Shown here: one piece after another, positions 24,980-33,963 of the stretch | Layout: every line of letters begins with the position of its first letter | Position numbering within the stretch: position 1 is the stretch's first letter | NCBI RefSeq assembly: GCF_027789125.1 | Contig: NZ_JAQFVF010000002.1 | Location: forward strand, 1-64,000 | Source of the DNA: Paenibacillus aestuarii | Lineage (GTDB): Bacteria; Bacillota; Bacilli; Paenibacillales; NBRC-103111 | Direction of reading: 5' to 3' | DNA: 64,000 nucleotides | Position numbers and translations under genes: made by a program | The notes under the pieces: model-generated | The model's database searches: none | Told to the model about the DNA's origin: nothing | What the model saw: only the letters and a program-made list of their open reading frames with translations

Positions 24980-25042
24980 AAACACCTTCAAGAGAATCTG
25001 ACCATATCGCAGATATGAGGATGGAATCTTGGAGGTGTTTTT
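24980..25042 (+). terminator. Terminator of the radical SAM gene
   Basis: AACACCTTCAAGA and TCTTGGAGGTGTT pair with one mismatch, followed by Ts. Confidence 0.7.
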
Positions 25043-25178
25043 GGTATAAAACGAAATTCGGTACGCTCCATTTTTTCGAAAAAAATAAAAATTGACCAAC
25101 CGGTAGATTGAGTGATAAGATTGATAAAATTTATTCGAGAATCGCAGATGAACCCAAGAACAAGGAGGATTTTTGAAA

Positions 25179-26678
25179 GTGGCTACTTATTTTATGGAAC
25201 CATCCCGCACGTTTAGCGAGTTTCTGCTTATTCCCAATTTGACGACCAAGGACTGCAATCCGGCAAACGTCGACTTGAAGACCCCTCTGGTTAAGTTTAA
25301 AAAGGGTGAAGAACCGTCCATTTCGCTCAATATTCCGTTTTCCTCCGCCGTGATGCAGGCTGTATCTGACAATGGTATGGCAGTCGCATTGGCTCGCTGC
25401 GGGGGGATTTCTTTTATTTACGGCTCGCAATCGATCGAAGAAGAGGCGGAGATGATCCGCAAGGTGAAGAGCTATAAGGCGGGATTCGTCGTCAGCCGCT
25501 CGAATTTGACGCCGGACCATACCCTCAGCGACGTGTTGGAGCTCAAAGAACGGACAGGCCATTCCACGGTTGCGATCACAGAAGACGGAACGGAGAACGG
25601 CAAATTGCTAGGTATCGTCACAGGTCGCGATTACCGTAGAAGCCGCGATCCGCTGAGCAAGCCCGTGCGTGAATTCATGACACCGTACGCGAAGCTGGTG
25701 GTGGGCAAAACCGGCATCACGCTGTCCGAAGCGAACAACCTGATTTGGGATCACAAGCTCAACTGTCTGCCGATTGTCGATGAGCAGCAGAAGCTGGAAA
25801 ATCTCGTTTTCCGTAAAGACTACGATGAGCATAAAGAGAATCCGCTGGAGCTGCTCGATACGAACAAAAGCTATATCGTCGGCGCAGGGATCAATACGAA
25901 GGACTACATGGAACGCGTGCCTGCACTCGTTGAGGCTGGGGTCGACGTGCTCGTCATTGACTCCTCGGACGGCTACAGCGAATGGCAGCGGGAAACTGTG
26001 CAGTTCGTGAAGGCGAACTTTGATGTGAAAATCGGGGCGGGCAACGTCGTCGACCGAGAAGGCTTCCTGTACTTGGTGGAATCCGGCGCAGACTTCGTGA
26101 AAGTCGGTATCGGCGGCGGTTCAATTTGCATCACTCGTGAACAAAAAGGGATTGGCCGTGGACAAGCCTCGGCATTGATGGAAGTTGTGGCAGCGCGGGA
26201 TGAATACTTCCAAGAAACCGGCATTTACGTTCCGATTTGCTCTGATGGTGGTATCGTCTACGACTACCATATTACATTAGCCTTGGCTATGGGGGCTGAC
26301 TTTGTCATGTTGGGTAGATACTTCGCTCGCTTCGACGAGAGTCCGACCCGCAAACTGCTCGTAGGCAACAATTTTGTCAAAGAGTACTGGGGCGAAGGTT
26401 CCAACCGGGCGCGCAACTGGCAGCGGTATGACACTGGCGGCAAGAGCAAGCTGCTGTTCGAAGAAGGCGTGGACTCTTATGTGCCTTATGCGGGAAGCTT
26501 GCAGGAGAACCTGGACAAGACGCTCGGCAAGATCAAGTCTACGATGTGCAACTGTGGCTCGTTGAGCTTGGATGAGCTGAAGCAGAAGGCGAGAATTACC
26601 TTGGTCTCGGCGACTAGCCTTGTCGAAGGCGGAGCGCATGACGTTATCCTCAAAGAGAGCAGCTTGTCGGAAGATTAA
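25179..26678 (+). CDS. Inosine-5'-monophosphate dehydrogenase, 499 aa
   Basis: Oxidises IMP to XMP, the first step to GMP. The (beta/alpha)8 barrel is split by a CBS pair at about residues 98-215 ([27 protein letters not shown]). The catalytic loop is [15 protein letters not shown], with the active Cys, and [11 protein letters not shown] binds the phosphate. The start is GTG at 25179, ten bases after AAGGAGG, giving [18 protein letters not shown] at 25173 is too close. The loop reads GGGSICITR instead of the GPGSICTTR usual in the B. subtilis GuaB, and the spacing differs. It may therefore be a second, divergent IMPDH, so I withhold guaB. Confidence 0.88.
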   Translation: MATYFMEPSRTFSEFLLIPNLTTKDCNPANVDLKTPLVKFKKGEEPSISLNIPFSSAVMQAVSDNGMAVALARCGGISFIYGSQSIEEEAEMIRKVKSYKAGFVVSRSNLTPDHTLSDVLELKERTGHSTVAITEDGTENGKLLGIVTGRDYRRSRDPLSKPVREFMTPYAKLVVGKTGITLSEANNLIWDHKLNCLPIVDEQQKLENLVFRKDYDEHKENPLELLDTNKSYIVGAGINTKDYMERVPALVEAGVDVLVIDSSDGYSEWQRETVQFVKANFDVKIGAGNVVDREGFLYLVESGADFVKVGIGGGSICITREQKGIGRGQASALMEVVAARDEYFQETGIYVPICSDGGIVYDYHITLALAMGADFVMLGRYFARFDESPTRKLLVGNNFVKEYWGEGSNRARNWQRYDTGGKSKLLFEEGVDSYVPYAGSLQENLDKTLGKIKSTMCNCGSLSLDELKQKARITLVSATSLVEGGAHDVILKESSLSED

Positions 26679-26699
26679 ACGATAAACAGTAAACAGTAA

Positions 26700-26760
26700 A
26701 CGCCGCTTCATCCTTAGCGGGCCTGCCGATGCGGGCCCAGCTTTGGTTGAAGCGGCGTTC
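26700..26760. terminator. Bidirectional terminator between IMPDH and manA
   Basis: ACGCCGCTTCA and TGAAGCGGCGT form the outer stem around a GC-rich inner hairpin, between two convergent genes. Confidence 0.75.
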
Positions 26761-26762
26761 TC

Positions 26763-27752
26763 TTATGGCAAATAGCTGCGAATAACGGTCATGCTGCCTT
26801 CCAGCGCATAGCTGCCCAGATTGGCCGGCAGGAGAAAGCAGTCGCCAGGCTTCAAGGCGAGATCGCCGTCAGCCCATGTCAGCTTGCCTGTACCTTCGGC
26901 AACAACAAGGATGGTAAAGCTCTCCAATGTGGTGCTGAGCTCCCATTTCGGCCCGACAAGTCCTTTTTCTACTGTAAAAAAGGGTGATTCGGCCAAGGTC
27001 AGCCATGTGCCAGCATCCTTCATATCGGTTGTCATCCGCGTGGAGCCGGAGCCTTCGTAGGCAATGACATTAAGCGAGTCCTCGATATGAAGCTCACGGA
27101 GCTTGCCGTCGAGTCCAGGGCGGTTGTAATCATATAGGCGATATGTCGTGTCCGAGTTTTGCTGAATCTCCGCGACAAGCACACCTGCGCCTAAGGCATG
27201 TACGGTACCAGCCGGAATGTAGAAGGAATCGCCGGCTTTAACCTCAACTTCCTCCAGGCAGTCCATGATCCGATTCTCGGCAATCGCTTGCGCCAAACTA
27301 TCGCGCGTGACGCCTTCTTTCATGCCATAGATGATTTTGGCGCCGGGCTTCGCGTCGAGAATGTACCACATCTCTGTTTTACCTAGTTCGCCTACGGCCA
27401 AATGCTCATAATGATCGTTCGGATGAACTTGTACCGACAGATCATCCTCGCAGTCGAGCAGCTTGATTAGCAGCGGAAAACGGCCAGTTTTTGCAGAAAA
27501 ACCTTTTGTTCCAAACAGCGTGCTGCCGTGTTGTTCGCGAATTTCGTCCAGACCTAGGCCGGCAAACTCGCCGTTAAGAGCTTTGGTCGTTCCATTCGGA
27601 TGATCGCCGATCATCCAGCCTTCGCCGATAACGCCTTCCGGCAGTTGAAAACCAAACTTCTCGAGGGCTCTGCCTCCCCAGACACGTTCCTTCATCTCAG
27701 GTTGAAATTGAATCGGATATGCTTTCAATGCTCTACCTACTTTCTCTTTCAT
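26763..27752 (-). CDS. manA: Mannose-6-phosphate isomerase, class I, 329 aa
   Basis: A cupin enzyme interconverting mannose 6-phosphate and fructose 6-phosphate. Zinc ligands are in LSVQVHPND (Gln, His), the Glu in GKTEMWYIL, and the His in FYIPAGTVHALG. Length fits the short Bacillus-type enzyme. The ATG at 27752 has no strong ribosome site; a TTG eight codons in (27728) with GGTAG nearby is an alternative. The gene stands alone. It may supply mannose for surface glycans, including the MgtA-like glycosyltransferase at 33964, but that link is inference. Confidence 0.93.
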   Translation of the reverse strand: MKEKVGRALKAYPIQFQPEMKERVWGGRALEKFGFQLPEGVIGEGWMIGDHPNGTTKALNGEFAGLGLDEIREQHGSTLFGTKGFSAKTGRFPLLIKLLDCEDDLSVQVHPNDHYEHLAVGELGKTEMWYILDAKPGAKIIYGMKEGVTRDSLAQAIAENRIMDCLEEVEVKAGDSFYIPAGTVHALGAGVLVAEIQQNSDTTYRLYDYNRPGLDGKLRELHIEDSLNVIAYEGSGSTRMTTDMKDAGTWLTLAESPFFTVEKGLVGPKWELSTTLESFTILVVAEGTGKLTWADGDLALKPGDCFLLPANLGSYALEGSMTVIRSYLP

Positions 27753-27800
27753 ATCTATGATTCCAACATCTTCAATCTCTATCTAGCATTATAGCATGCG

Positions 27801-28379
27801 CTATCTTTTTTCTACAGCCAGCAAGTAGGGCGCTTGGCCGCTGGCGTTGGCGAATTGGTAGCGCAGCACCTGATAGGCTGCGAGCGGCAATTCGCGCGCC
27901 CAGTCTTCGACGGCTGCGGCTTCTTGTGAGCCCCCCTCGTGTCCACTGTACAGCACGATGGTGACGACCCCGCCCTTACGCAATAGGCGCAGGGCGGCAT
28001 TCAGAGCAGGCAGCGTGGACTCCTGCCTGGTAATCGTCTGTGTATCGGCGCCGGGCAGGTAGCCGAGGTTGAACGTAACAGCGGCCACGCGGCCGTGCCG
28101 GTCTGTGGGCACCACGGTTTCCATGAGTTCATGGCTGCACAAGCTCATGTGAACGAAAGAAGATGCGTCCGGAAGTTCCTTCCGTAAACGCATCTCCGTT
28201 TGCTCCAGCGCTTGCTGCTGAATGTCAAAGCCGTAGACGCTGCCACGGCCGCCGACCAGCTTCGCCAAGAACAGCGCATCCACGCCATTGCCAAGCGTCG
28301 CATCGACGACGGTGTCCCCGGGCTGGGTCCGCTGGCTGATCAATTGATGTGCAAAGCTGAGTACGGATACAAATCCCAT
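27801..28379 (-). CDS. ytqB: Class I SAM-dependent rRNA methyltransferase-like protein (YtqB), 192 aa
   Basis: A Rossmann methyltransferase with the SAM motif VVDATLGNGVDALFLA near the N-terminus and VTFNLGYLPG (NLGY motif IV). This matches the YtqB family, assigned to rRNA modification. ATG at 28379 is chosen because GGAGATC precedes it; an ATG at 28427 would overlap the cytochrome gene. It ends the minus-strand series ytqA, cytochrome c, ytqB. In B. subtilis ytqA and ytqB are neighbours, so the cytochrome gene looks inserted between them. Confidence 0.88.
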   Translation of the reverse strand: MGFVSVLSFAHQLISQRTQPGDTVVDATLGNGVDALFLAKLVGGRGSVYGFDIQQQALEQTEMRLRKELPDASSFVHMSLCSHELMETVVPTDRHGRVAAVTFNLGYLPGADTQTITRQESTLPALNAALRLLRKGGVVTIVLYSGHEGGSQEAAAVEDWARELPLAAYQVLRYQFANASGQAPYLLAVEKR

Positions 28380-28405
28380 GTCTATCTGATCTCCATGTTC
28401 TTGAG

Positions 28406-29053
28406 TTATTTCTTGGCTGCGAGCCATGCCGCTAGCGTTTCGACCTCTTCCGGCTTCAAACTGTCGCCGAACGGCGGCATGTCGCCTTTGCCTTTCATGA
28501 TTTGCGTGACAATTTGCTCTTTGGTTTTGCGTGAGCCGACTTTGGTCAGGTTTGGTCCAAAATCACCCTTCAAACCCTCGCCGTGGCACACCATGCAGTT
28601 GTCTTTGTACAGCACTTCCGCCTGAGCGGAAGTCGAAGTAGTCGTCGCGGCTGGTGTCGCTGCGGCAGGGGTAGGGCTGGGCACCGGCGTTGCGGTTGCC
28701 GGGGCTGGCGTCGGGCTAGCTGGCGCGGGTGTCGCAGCAGCCGCAGGCTTCGCGCTGACCGGCGTCGGCGTGGCGCTGGCTGGCACCGGCGTCGCAGTCG
28801 CTACCGCAGTCGTCGCTGCCGGTGGCTTCGCGCTCTCCGCTGCAGCTGTAGGCTGCGGCGCTGCACTTGCTGTGCCTGCCGTAGCCGACGGCGCTGCAGC
28901 GGCTGTCTCCGCTGGCGCCGTCGGCGTGACGGCCGCCGAAGCAGCTGGCGCTGCCGGCGAAGCCGTCGTCTTCGGTGCAGCGGAATTCCCGCTGCAGCCC
29001 GCCGCCGTAAACAGCAACAGGCTGCACATGCCCGCATAAATCCATGTTCTCAT
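28406..29053 (-). CDS. Lipoprotein cytochrome c with long Ala/Pro/Thr linker, 215 aa
   Basis: A lipoprotein signal (MCSLLLFTAAGC, lipidated Cys near residue 20) leads into about 115 residues composed almost only of Ala, Pro, Thr, Ser and Val. The C-terminal 75 residues are one class I cytochrome c domain, with heme site NCMVCHGEG and the distal Met in KGDMPPFGDSL. It should sit on the outer membrane face as a short-range electron carrier, like cytochrome c551 of Bacillus (CccB). The linker may be a wall-spanning tether. ATG at 29053 is favoured because GGGAG is nine bases upstream. It is flanked by ytqA and ytqB. Confidence 0.92.
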   Translation of the reverse strand: MRTWIYAGMCSLLLFTAAGCSGNSAAPKTTASPAAPAASAAVTPTAPAETAAAAPSATAGTASAAPQPTAAAESAKPPAATTAVATATPVPASATPTPVSAKPAAAATPAPASPTPAPATATPVPSPTPAAATPAATTTSTSAQAEVLYKDNCMVCHGEGLKGDFGPNLTKVGSRKTKEQIVTQIMKGKGDMPPFGDSLKPEEVETLAAWLAAKK

Positions 29054-29118
29054 ATCGCTCATCTCCCTTTATATAAGGCGTCTTATATTAAGGAAACGAA
29101 GCGATGCGAATTACGGTT

Positions 29119-30069
29119 TTATCCGTGCCAATGTTTGCCTTGCCAAGTATTTCTGCTCGTTAGCTCCTGATCGAAGGCGTTCAGTACTTCCCACTTTTTG
29201 AGACTCCACATCGGTCCGATCAGCAAATCCCGCGGCGCATCCCCAGTCAAGCGGTGGACGATCATCTCCGGCGGCAAAATTTCCAGCGTATCTACGACCA
29301 ATTTGACATATTCGTCTTTTTCAAGAAAACGCAGTAATCCAGCCTCGTATTGTTTGACCATCGGCGTTTTGCGCATGAGATGGAGCAAATGGATTTTAAT
29401 GCCCTGCACATCCATCTGGGCAACTGCTCGCCCTGTTTCCAGCATCATGTCATGGGTTTCACCAGGTAAGCCGTAAATGATATGAGCGCACGTACGGATA
29501 TTGTGCTTTCTGAGCTTAGCGACGGCATCCAAGTAACACTGCGTGTCATGCGCGCGGTTGATCAGTTGGGAAGTGGATTCATGTACCGTTTGCAAACCCA
29601 TTTCTACCCATAAATACGTACGCTGATTGAGTTCCGCCAAATATTCAATGACATCATCCGGCAAGCAGTCCGGTCTAGTGGCAATGGACAAGCCGACCAC
29701 TCCCGGCTGCTGCAAAATCACTTCATAATATTCACGCAGCTCTTCAACAGGCGCGTACGTGTTGGTGTAGGCCTGGAAATAGCCGATATATTTGGCTTCC
29801 GGCCATTTTTGATGCTGCAGGTCGCGAATTTTGTTGAATTGCGTCACCAGGTCATCGCGGCGGCTGCCAGCGAAATCCCCTGATCCGCGGGCGCTGCAAA
29901 ACGTGCAGCCTCCCGTAGCGATGTTGCCATCGCGGTTGGGGCAAGTGAACCCGGCATCCAGCATGACCTTGAATACTTTTTCGCCGAAGTGCTGGCGCAT
30001 TTCATAATTCCATGTATGGAAACGTTTATCTCCCCACAGCAGAGGAGATTCCTGAGTTATGGATTGCAT
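29119..30069 (-). CDS. ytqA: TIGR01212 family radical SAM protein (YtqA), 316 aa
   Basis: A radical SAM enzyme related to Elp3. The unusual cluster motif lies in CPNRDGNIATGGCTFCSARG (three Cys with long spacing), followed by TRPDCLPDD and the MGLQTVHESTS block. The chemistry is not known. ATG at 30069 has AAAGGAG ten bases upstream; the TTG at 30078 abuts it. It is likely first in an operon with the cytochrome c and ytqB genes. Confidence 0.92.
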   Translation of the reverse strand: MQSITQESPLLWGDKRFHTWNYEMRQHFGEKVFKVMLDAGFTCPNRDGNIATGGCTFCSARGSGDFAGSRRDDLVTQFNKIRDLQHQKWPEAKYIGYFQAYTNTYAPVEELREYYEVILQQPGVVGLSIATRPDCLPDDVIEYLAELNQRTYLWVEMGLQTVHESTSQLINRAHDTQCYLDAVAKLRKHNIRTCAHIIYGLPGETHDMMLETGRAVAQMDVQGIKIHLLHLMRKTPMVKQYEAGLLRFLEKDEYVKLVVDTLEILPPEMIVHRLTGDAPRDLLIGPMWSLKKWEVLNAFDQELTSRNTWQGKHWHG

Positions 30070-30218
30070 TGAAGTCAAACTCCTTTCTCAACTATTGTAG
30101 CGAAAAAATGTTATGAAAGCGACCCCTGCCTTTCCAGTAAGTCCCCCGTTAAAAGTAAGCCTGACGGTGCATGATAACTTTGCATCGCCAATACGAGTTC
30201 GAGAGGAGCAATCTCCAG

Positions 30219-30821
30219 ATGAAAAAGCTTCGTACTGTTACGTTAGCAGTTGCTTTGACTACGGCACTCAGCATGGGCGCAGTTGGTGCATATGCAAATA
30301 CGGCCAGCACGTCAAGCGGGACCACGGGGATGAGCAGCTACACAGGTACGACAAGTACAACGTCACCAAACATGGGAACAACGTCTACGACACCGACAAC
30401 GTATACGGGGAGCAATTACGATGCTACAGTGGGGACAGGGTATAGCACCGGTACAGGCCTGGCTCCAGGAGCTGTGACTGGAACAGCGCGCGGCACGTAC
30501 AACACCACCAGCAATACGGGTGTAGGACCGTATACGGGCAGCTACTATAATGGAACGGCTGCTTATCCGACGACGACGTCTTCACCAGCTCCGGGGTCTG
30601 CGCTTAGAGATCAGATTAGGGGCTACAGCAATAATATGATGGATCGCATGAGTACGACGGGGGCTACGATGAAGCGCCATGACGGCAACTATGATACGAC
30701 CTCGTATCGCACTTATGCGACGACGCCGGCAACGACCAGCTCTACGAATTGGGGATGGCTTGGACTGTTGGGGCTGCTAGGCCTTGTCGGACTGCGTGGC
30801 AACAACCGCTCCAGAACTTAA
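30219..30821 (+). CDS. Secreted Thr-rich protein with WGxxGxxG C-terminal tail, 200 aa
   Basis: A signal peptide (residues 1-27, cleavage near AYANT) precedes about 140 residues very rich in Thr, Ser, Gly and Tyr, with many TTT/TST repeats. The C-terminus is Trp-Gly-Trp then LGLLGLLGLVGLRG and a basic end. This is the tripartite tail (motif, hydrophobic helix, basic end) of WGxxGxxG proteins, thought to anchor or sort the protein at the membrane. ATG at 30219 has GAGAGGAG upstream. There is a terminator at 30839. The function is unknown; a spore-surface or wall protein is possible. Confidence 0.8.
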   Translation: MKKLRTVTLAVALTTALSMGAVGAYANTASTSSGTTGMSSYTGTTSTTSPNMGTTSTTPTTYTGSNYDATVGTGYSTGTGLAPGAVTGTARGTYNTTSNTGVGPYTGSYYNGTAAYPTTTSSPAPGSALRDQIRGYSNNMMDRMSTTGATMKRHDGNYDTTSYRTYATTPATTSSTNWGWLGLLGLLGLVGLRGNNRSRT

Positions 30822-30838
30822 TTGAAGATGCGCATGAG

Positions 30839-30870
30839 AAAAACGTCCTTCACCTTGAAGGGCGTTTTTC
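30839..30870 (+). terminator. Terminator
   Basis: AAAAACGTCCTTCA pairs with TTGAAGGGCGTTTTT, followed by Ts. Confidence 0.9.
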
Positions 30871-30951
30871 TTCTTTTATCTGCCATTCATAAAGCAGGCT
30901 CTCTCGAGCTACACTACCTTTATATGAAAATCGAAACCATGAGGTGATAGC

Positions 30952-31152
30952 ATGCAAGCCACTCTACATCCAGACGATATCGTACACATTGAATTGACCG
31001 TTAAAGAGGCCATGGCACTAGGCAGTGGTGTTAAATATATGTCTAACAGCGGGATCGCGGTGAAGGCCAAGCGCAAAGTGCTGCAATCTTTAGAACGCAA
31101 AATCTTGCCGGAAGCTTCACGGAAGATTGATTACCACACGCTGGAAGTTTAA
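30952..31152 (+). CDS. Small hypothetical protein, 66 aa
   Basis: I do not recognise this protein. It is a mixed, basic, soluble sequence, with an IELTVKEAMALGSGVKY block and a C-terminal run of charged residues (KAKRKVLQSLERK). The ATG at 30952 has GAGGTGAT upstream. It lies about 95 bp before trmB on the same strand. Nothing in the sequence gives a function. Confidence 0.65.
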   Translation: MQATLHPDDIVHIELTVKEAMALGSGVKYMSNSGIAVKAKRKVLQSLERKILPEASRKIDYHTLEV

Positions 31153-31247
31153 TTTCCTTTGATTTTTTCCTTGGAATCGTCTATGATTTGTATTCGGAAT
31201 AGCATATGGATACAACTAATTAGAAGACTCTTAGGAGGCCAACATAG

Positions 31248-31997
31248 ATGCGTTTACGGGGAAGAAAAGGAATTCGGGAAGATATTGAACGGCAGAAGGA
31301 GCTAGTCGTCCTTAATGCGCGTGATTATAAAGGAAAGTGGGCCGAGCTGTTCGGTAATGATAAGCCGATTTATGCGGAGCTTGGCATGGGGAAAGGACGC
31401 TTTATCAGTCAAATGAGCCGTTTGTACCCTGACATTAATTTTATTGGTGTCGATATGTATGATGAGCTAATTCGCAAAGCAAGTGAAAAAGCCAAGATGG
31501 CTCACGGTCTGGATACAGGCGTTGACGCAGAGGATGAAGAGACCGCTGCGAATGAGCTTATTCAAATTCCGAATTTGCGGCTGATGCTGTTTAATATCGA
31601 ACAAATTGAAGAAGCTTTCGCTGAGGGCGAGCTGGAGCGCATTTTCTTGAATTTCAGCGATCCATGGCCGAAGAAGAAGCATTCGCGGAGAAGGTTGACA
31701 CACCCGGGCTTTTTAGCCAAATATCAACAAATTCTAAATGACAAAGGTGAAATTCATCTGAAAACCGACTCGCAGTCGCTTTTTGAATTTTCCCTTAATT
31801 CATTTGCCGATACGGGCCTAAGAATGCGCAATATTTCATTAAACTTGCATGCTGAAGGTATCCACCCGGATCATGTAATGACGGAGTACGAAACGAAATT
31901 CGCCGGACAAGGCATGAACATTCATCGCTGTGAGGTTTTGGTCGGCGAACAGGCGCTGGCTGCTCATTTGGAAAATCTGCGCAAAGAGCAAGCCTAG
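31248..31997 (+). CDS. trmB: tRNA (guanine-N7-)-methyltransferase, 249 aa
   Basis: Methylates G46 of tRNA. Seen are the SAM site ELGMGKGRFI, the family motif FLNFSDPWPKKKH (NFSDPWPK) and the C-terminal YETKFAGQG. AGGAGG precedes the ATG at 31248. The protein is longer than the roughly 213-aa B. subtilis enzyme. An acidic, probably surface-exposed insertion lies near residues 85-105 (DTGVDAEDEETAANEL), and an extra tail is present at the C-terminus. Confidence 0.95.
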   Translation: MRLRGRKGIREDIERQKELVVLNARDYKGKWAELFGNDKPIYAELGMGKGRFISQMSRLYPDINFIGVDMYDELIRKASEKAKMAHGLDTGVDAEDEETAANELIQIPNLRLMLFNIEQIEEAFAEGELERIFLNFSDPWPKKKHSRRRLTHPGFLAKYQQILNDKGEIHLKTDSQSLFEFSLNSFADTGLRMRNISLNLHAEGIHPDHVMTEYETKFAGQGMNIHRCEVLVGEQALAAHLENLRKEQA

Positions 31998-32005
31998 GCG
32001 GCGTT

Positions 32006-32036
32006 GATGCAATCGGGCAAAACCGGACTGCAGCGC
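32006..32036 (-). repeat. Relic of the dispersed repeat element
   Basis: On the minus strand, GCGCTGCAGTCCGGTTTTGCCCG reads like the short element repeated in 1-580. It lies in the spacer between trmB and the next terminator. Confidence 0.55.
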
Positions 32037-32054
32037 TCCCACACGGCCAGACCC

Positions 32055-32101
32055 AAAAGGACTTCCTCTTCCACGACTCGAGTGGAAGAAGAAGTCCTTT
32101 T
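32055..32101. terminator. Bidirectional terminator between trmB and the glycolipid synthase gene
   Basis: AAAAGGACTTC pairs with GAAGTCCTTTT, with an inner CTTCCAC/GTGGAAG stem. Two convergent genes share it. Confidence 0.85.
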
Positions 32102-32106
32102 CTCAT

Positions 32107-33234
32107 TTATCCCAGCAAGGACATGATGACCATGGAGCAATCTGTCGAAGGCAGGCTGCGCTGCTTCCGCGAAATGGAGGCTCGTCTCGCCTCCACGTCT
32201 GCATAGCGGTCAACGAGCATACTGAGCCAGTTTTTGATCGTATCAGCCGAACGAATCGGTTCCCCGAATCCCTGGAGCGTAAAATAGTGCAAGTTCTCCT
32301 CTTCCTGACCAGGAATGGGATCATAGAACAGCATCGGGATCGCTTTGGCCAATCCCTCGGAGCAAGTCATGCCGCCGGGCTTCGTAACCAGCAGATCGGA
32401 AACTTCCATCAGCTTGCCGATTTCCTTCGTAAAGCCGAGAAGCTTCACATTCGGATGCTGATAGCGCGGATCCATCGAGAGCTTGTGCAGTGCTTTCTCG
32501 TTGCTACCTAAGCAGAACAAGAATTGCACCCTGTCTCGCCATTCAACGAGATGGCTGCTCAAGGAATCGCCGCCGATGAGCCCCCAGCCTCCACCCATCA
32601 CGAGCACCGTGGGCAGAGCTTTCAATTGAAATTCTTGTCGAATCATCGATTTATCGTGCGCTTCACGGAAGCTGGGATGAACGGGGATTCCCGTTATTTC
32701 GACCTGAGCCGACGGGATGCCGCGGCCAAGCAGTTTATTTTTTACGTCTTCAGTGGATACGAGATATTTGTTGACTTCTCCGCTGACCCAAGTGCCATGG
32801 ACGTCGTAATCGGTAATGACCGTGCACAGCGGTGTTGTTAGACCGGCTCTTTTCAGCCTAGATACGACGGCGCTCGGAAACGGATGCGTACAGACAATGG
32901 CCTGCGGCGACCACTGCTGGATAAGCGCGGCGGTTTGCGCATAAAAAATGCGATGCAGCGCCAATTGTGTCCAGCGGTTCAGCGATTTTTTATATTGCGA
33001 ACGGTAAAGTTTCCCATACAGTTTGGGCTGGGAGGTTACCGTTTTCTTATAAGCCTGAAAAATCCACGGCGCAATTGTCGGATGTAAAAAGGTGCCGAGC
33101 TCCAAAACTCGTGTCTCTATATTCGAACAGCGCTGCTCCAATGTAACCGACAAGGCATGGGCAGCCTGCGTGTGACCGGCGCCGAATCCTTCGGATAAAA
33201 TAAGAACCCGTTTTTTGTCGAGTGAGACATCCAT
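32107..33234 (-). CDS. MGDG-synthase-like glycolipid glycosyltransferase, 375 aa
   Basis: A GT28-superfamily enzyme of the MGDG-synthase/UgtP kind that adds sugar to diacylglycerol. The acceptor half shows SEGFGAGHTQAAHALS. The donor half shows VLVMGGGWGLIGGDS, the nucleotide site near VSDLLVTKPGGMTCSEGLA and PIPGQEEENL. The start ATG at 33234 is eight bases after the PAP2 gene, so the two are co-transcribed. Glucosyl-diacylglycerol made by such enzymes anchors lipoteichoic acid. Whether it is processive cannot be judged. Confidence 0.9.
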   Translation of the reverse strand: MDVSLDKKRVLILSEGFGAGHTQAAHALSVTLEQRCSNIETRVLELGTFLHPTIAPWIFQAYKKTVTSQPKLYGKLYRSQYKKSLNRWTQLALHRIFYAQTAALIQQWSPQAIVCTHPFPSAVVSRLKRAGLTTPLCTVITDYDVHGTWVSGEVNKYLVSTEDVKNKLLGRGIPSAQVEITGIPVHPSFREAHDKSMIRQEFQLKALPTVLVMGGGWGLIGGDSLSSHLVEWRDRVQFLFCLGSNEKALHKLSMDPRYQHPNVKLLGFTKEIGKLMEVSDLLVTKPGGMTCSEGLAKAIPMLFYDPIPGQEEENLHYFTLQGFGEPIRSADTIKNWLSMLVDRYADVEARRASISRKQRSLPSTDCSMVIMSLLG

Positions 33235-33241
33235 GTTTCGT

Positions 33242-33769
33242 TTACCCCCAGATGGCTACTGTCGCCAGAGCGGCCGTTGTGCCGATCAGACATCCTGCCA
33301 AGCAGTCGGAAGGATAATGCAGCCCTAAATAAATACGTGATAGTCCGACCAATAATGCAATTGGAATAAGAATAAGTCCAAGAATAGGCATTGCGGCTAC
33401 AAAAGGGATCATAATCGAAAAAATGGCGGTAGTATGTCCAGATGGAAAGGAATGATCAGTTAACGGATTCTTACAAATGATCGTCTGCGGTAGCACCAAA
33501 TACGGCCGAAGCCTCGGATATTTTCTTTTGATGACGGCTACTGGAATATGGCTGACTGTTAAAGCAATTAGCGCTTGGATGCCTGCAATTCGCAGCTGGC
33601 CTTGACCGAACAGTGCGCAGCACAGCGAAATGACGATGGTTGCCGTTGCGCCCCCCAAGTGCGTAATGCTGTTAAAGACGCGGTCTAGGAAATTGTGCTG
33701 TATGCGTTGATTCACAAAGCAGAACATTCGTGTTTCATGATGCTGCAGCCAAGTAACGACTCTGCTCAT
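33242..33769 (-). CDS. PAP2-type lipid phosphatase, BcrC-like, 175 aa
   Basis: A six-segment membrane phosphatase with all three PAP2 signatures: KRKYPRLRPY, SFPSGHTTAIF and SRIYLGLHYPSDCLAG. It probably dephosphorylates undecaprenyl diphosphate or phosphatidate at the outer membrane face. Its gene is first in an operon with the MGDG-synthase-like gene, so a role in producing diacylglycerol or recycling lipid carrier for the same pathway is plausible. The ATG at 33769 has GAGGCG upstream on the minus strand. Confidence 0.92.
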   Translation of the reverse strand: MSRVVTWLQHHETRMFCFVNQRIQHNFLDRVFNSITHLGGATATIVISLCCALFGQGQLRIAGIQALIALTVSHIPVAVIKRKYPRLRPYLVLPQTIICKNPLTDHSFPSGHTTAIFSIMIPFVAAMPILGLILIPIALLVGLSRIYLGLHYPSDCLAGCLIGTTAALATVAIWG

Positions 33770-33963
33770 GAGAGGACGCCTCCTTCATTAGTAGCATGAA
33801 TTAAAACTTTATATGTACATTGTAAGATTAAATTATTAGAAGAAGATTAACGCACCGCAAAATTTTTGACATCTATGATTTTACGTTCCACAAATATACA
33901 GTTTACAATCTCATGCTAGGATGGGGGGAAAGCAGGGAAATCAGGTATGAGGAGCTGATTACG

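Noticed and set aside
28583..29170. Arg/Cys-rich 195-codon plus-strand frame
   Set aside because: Antisense to the Ala/Pro/Thr-rich linker of the cytochrome; the odd composition mirrors that low-complexity DNA.
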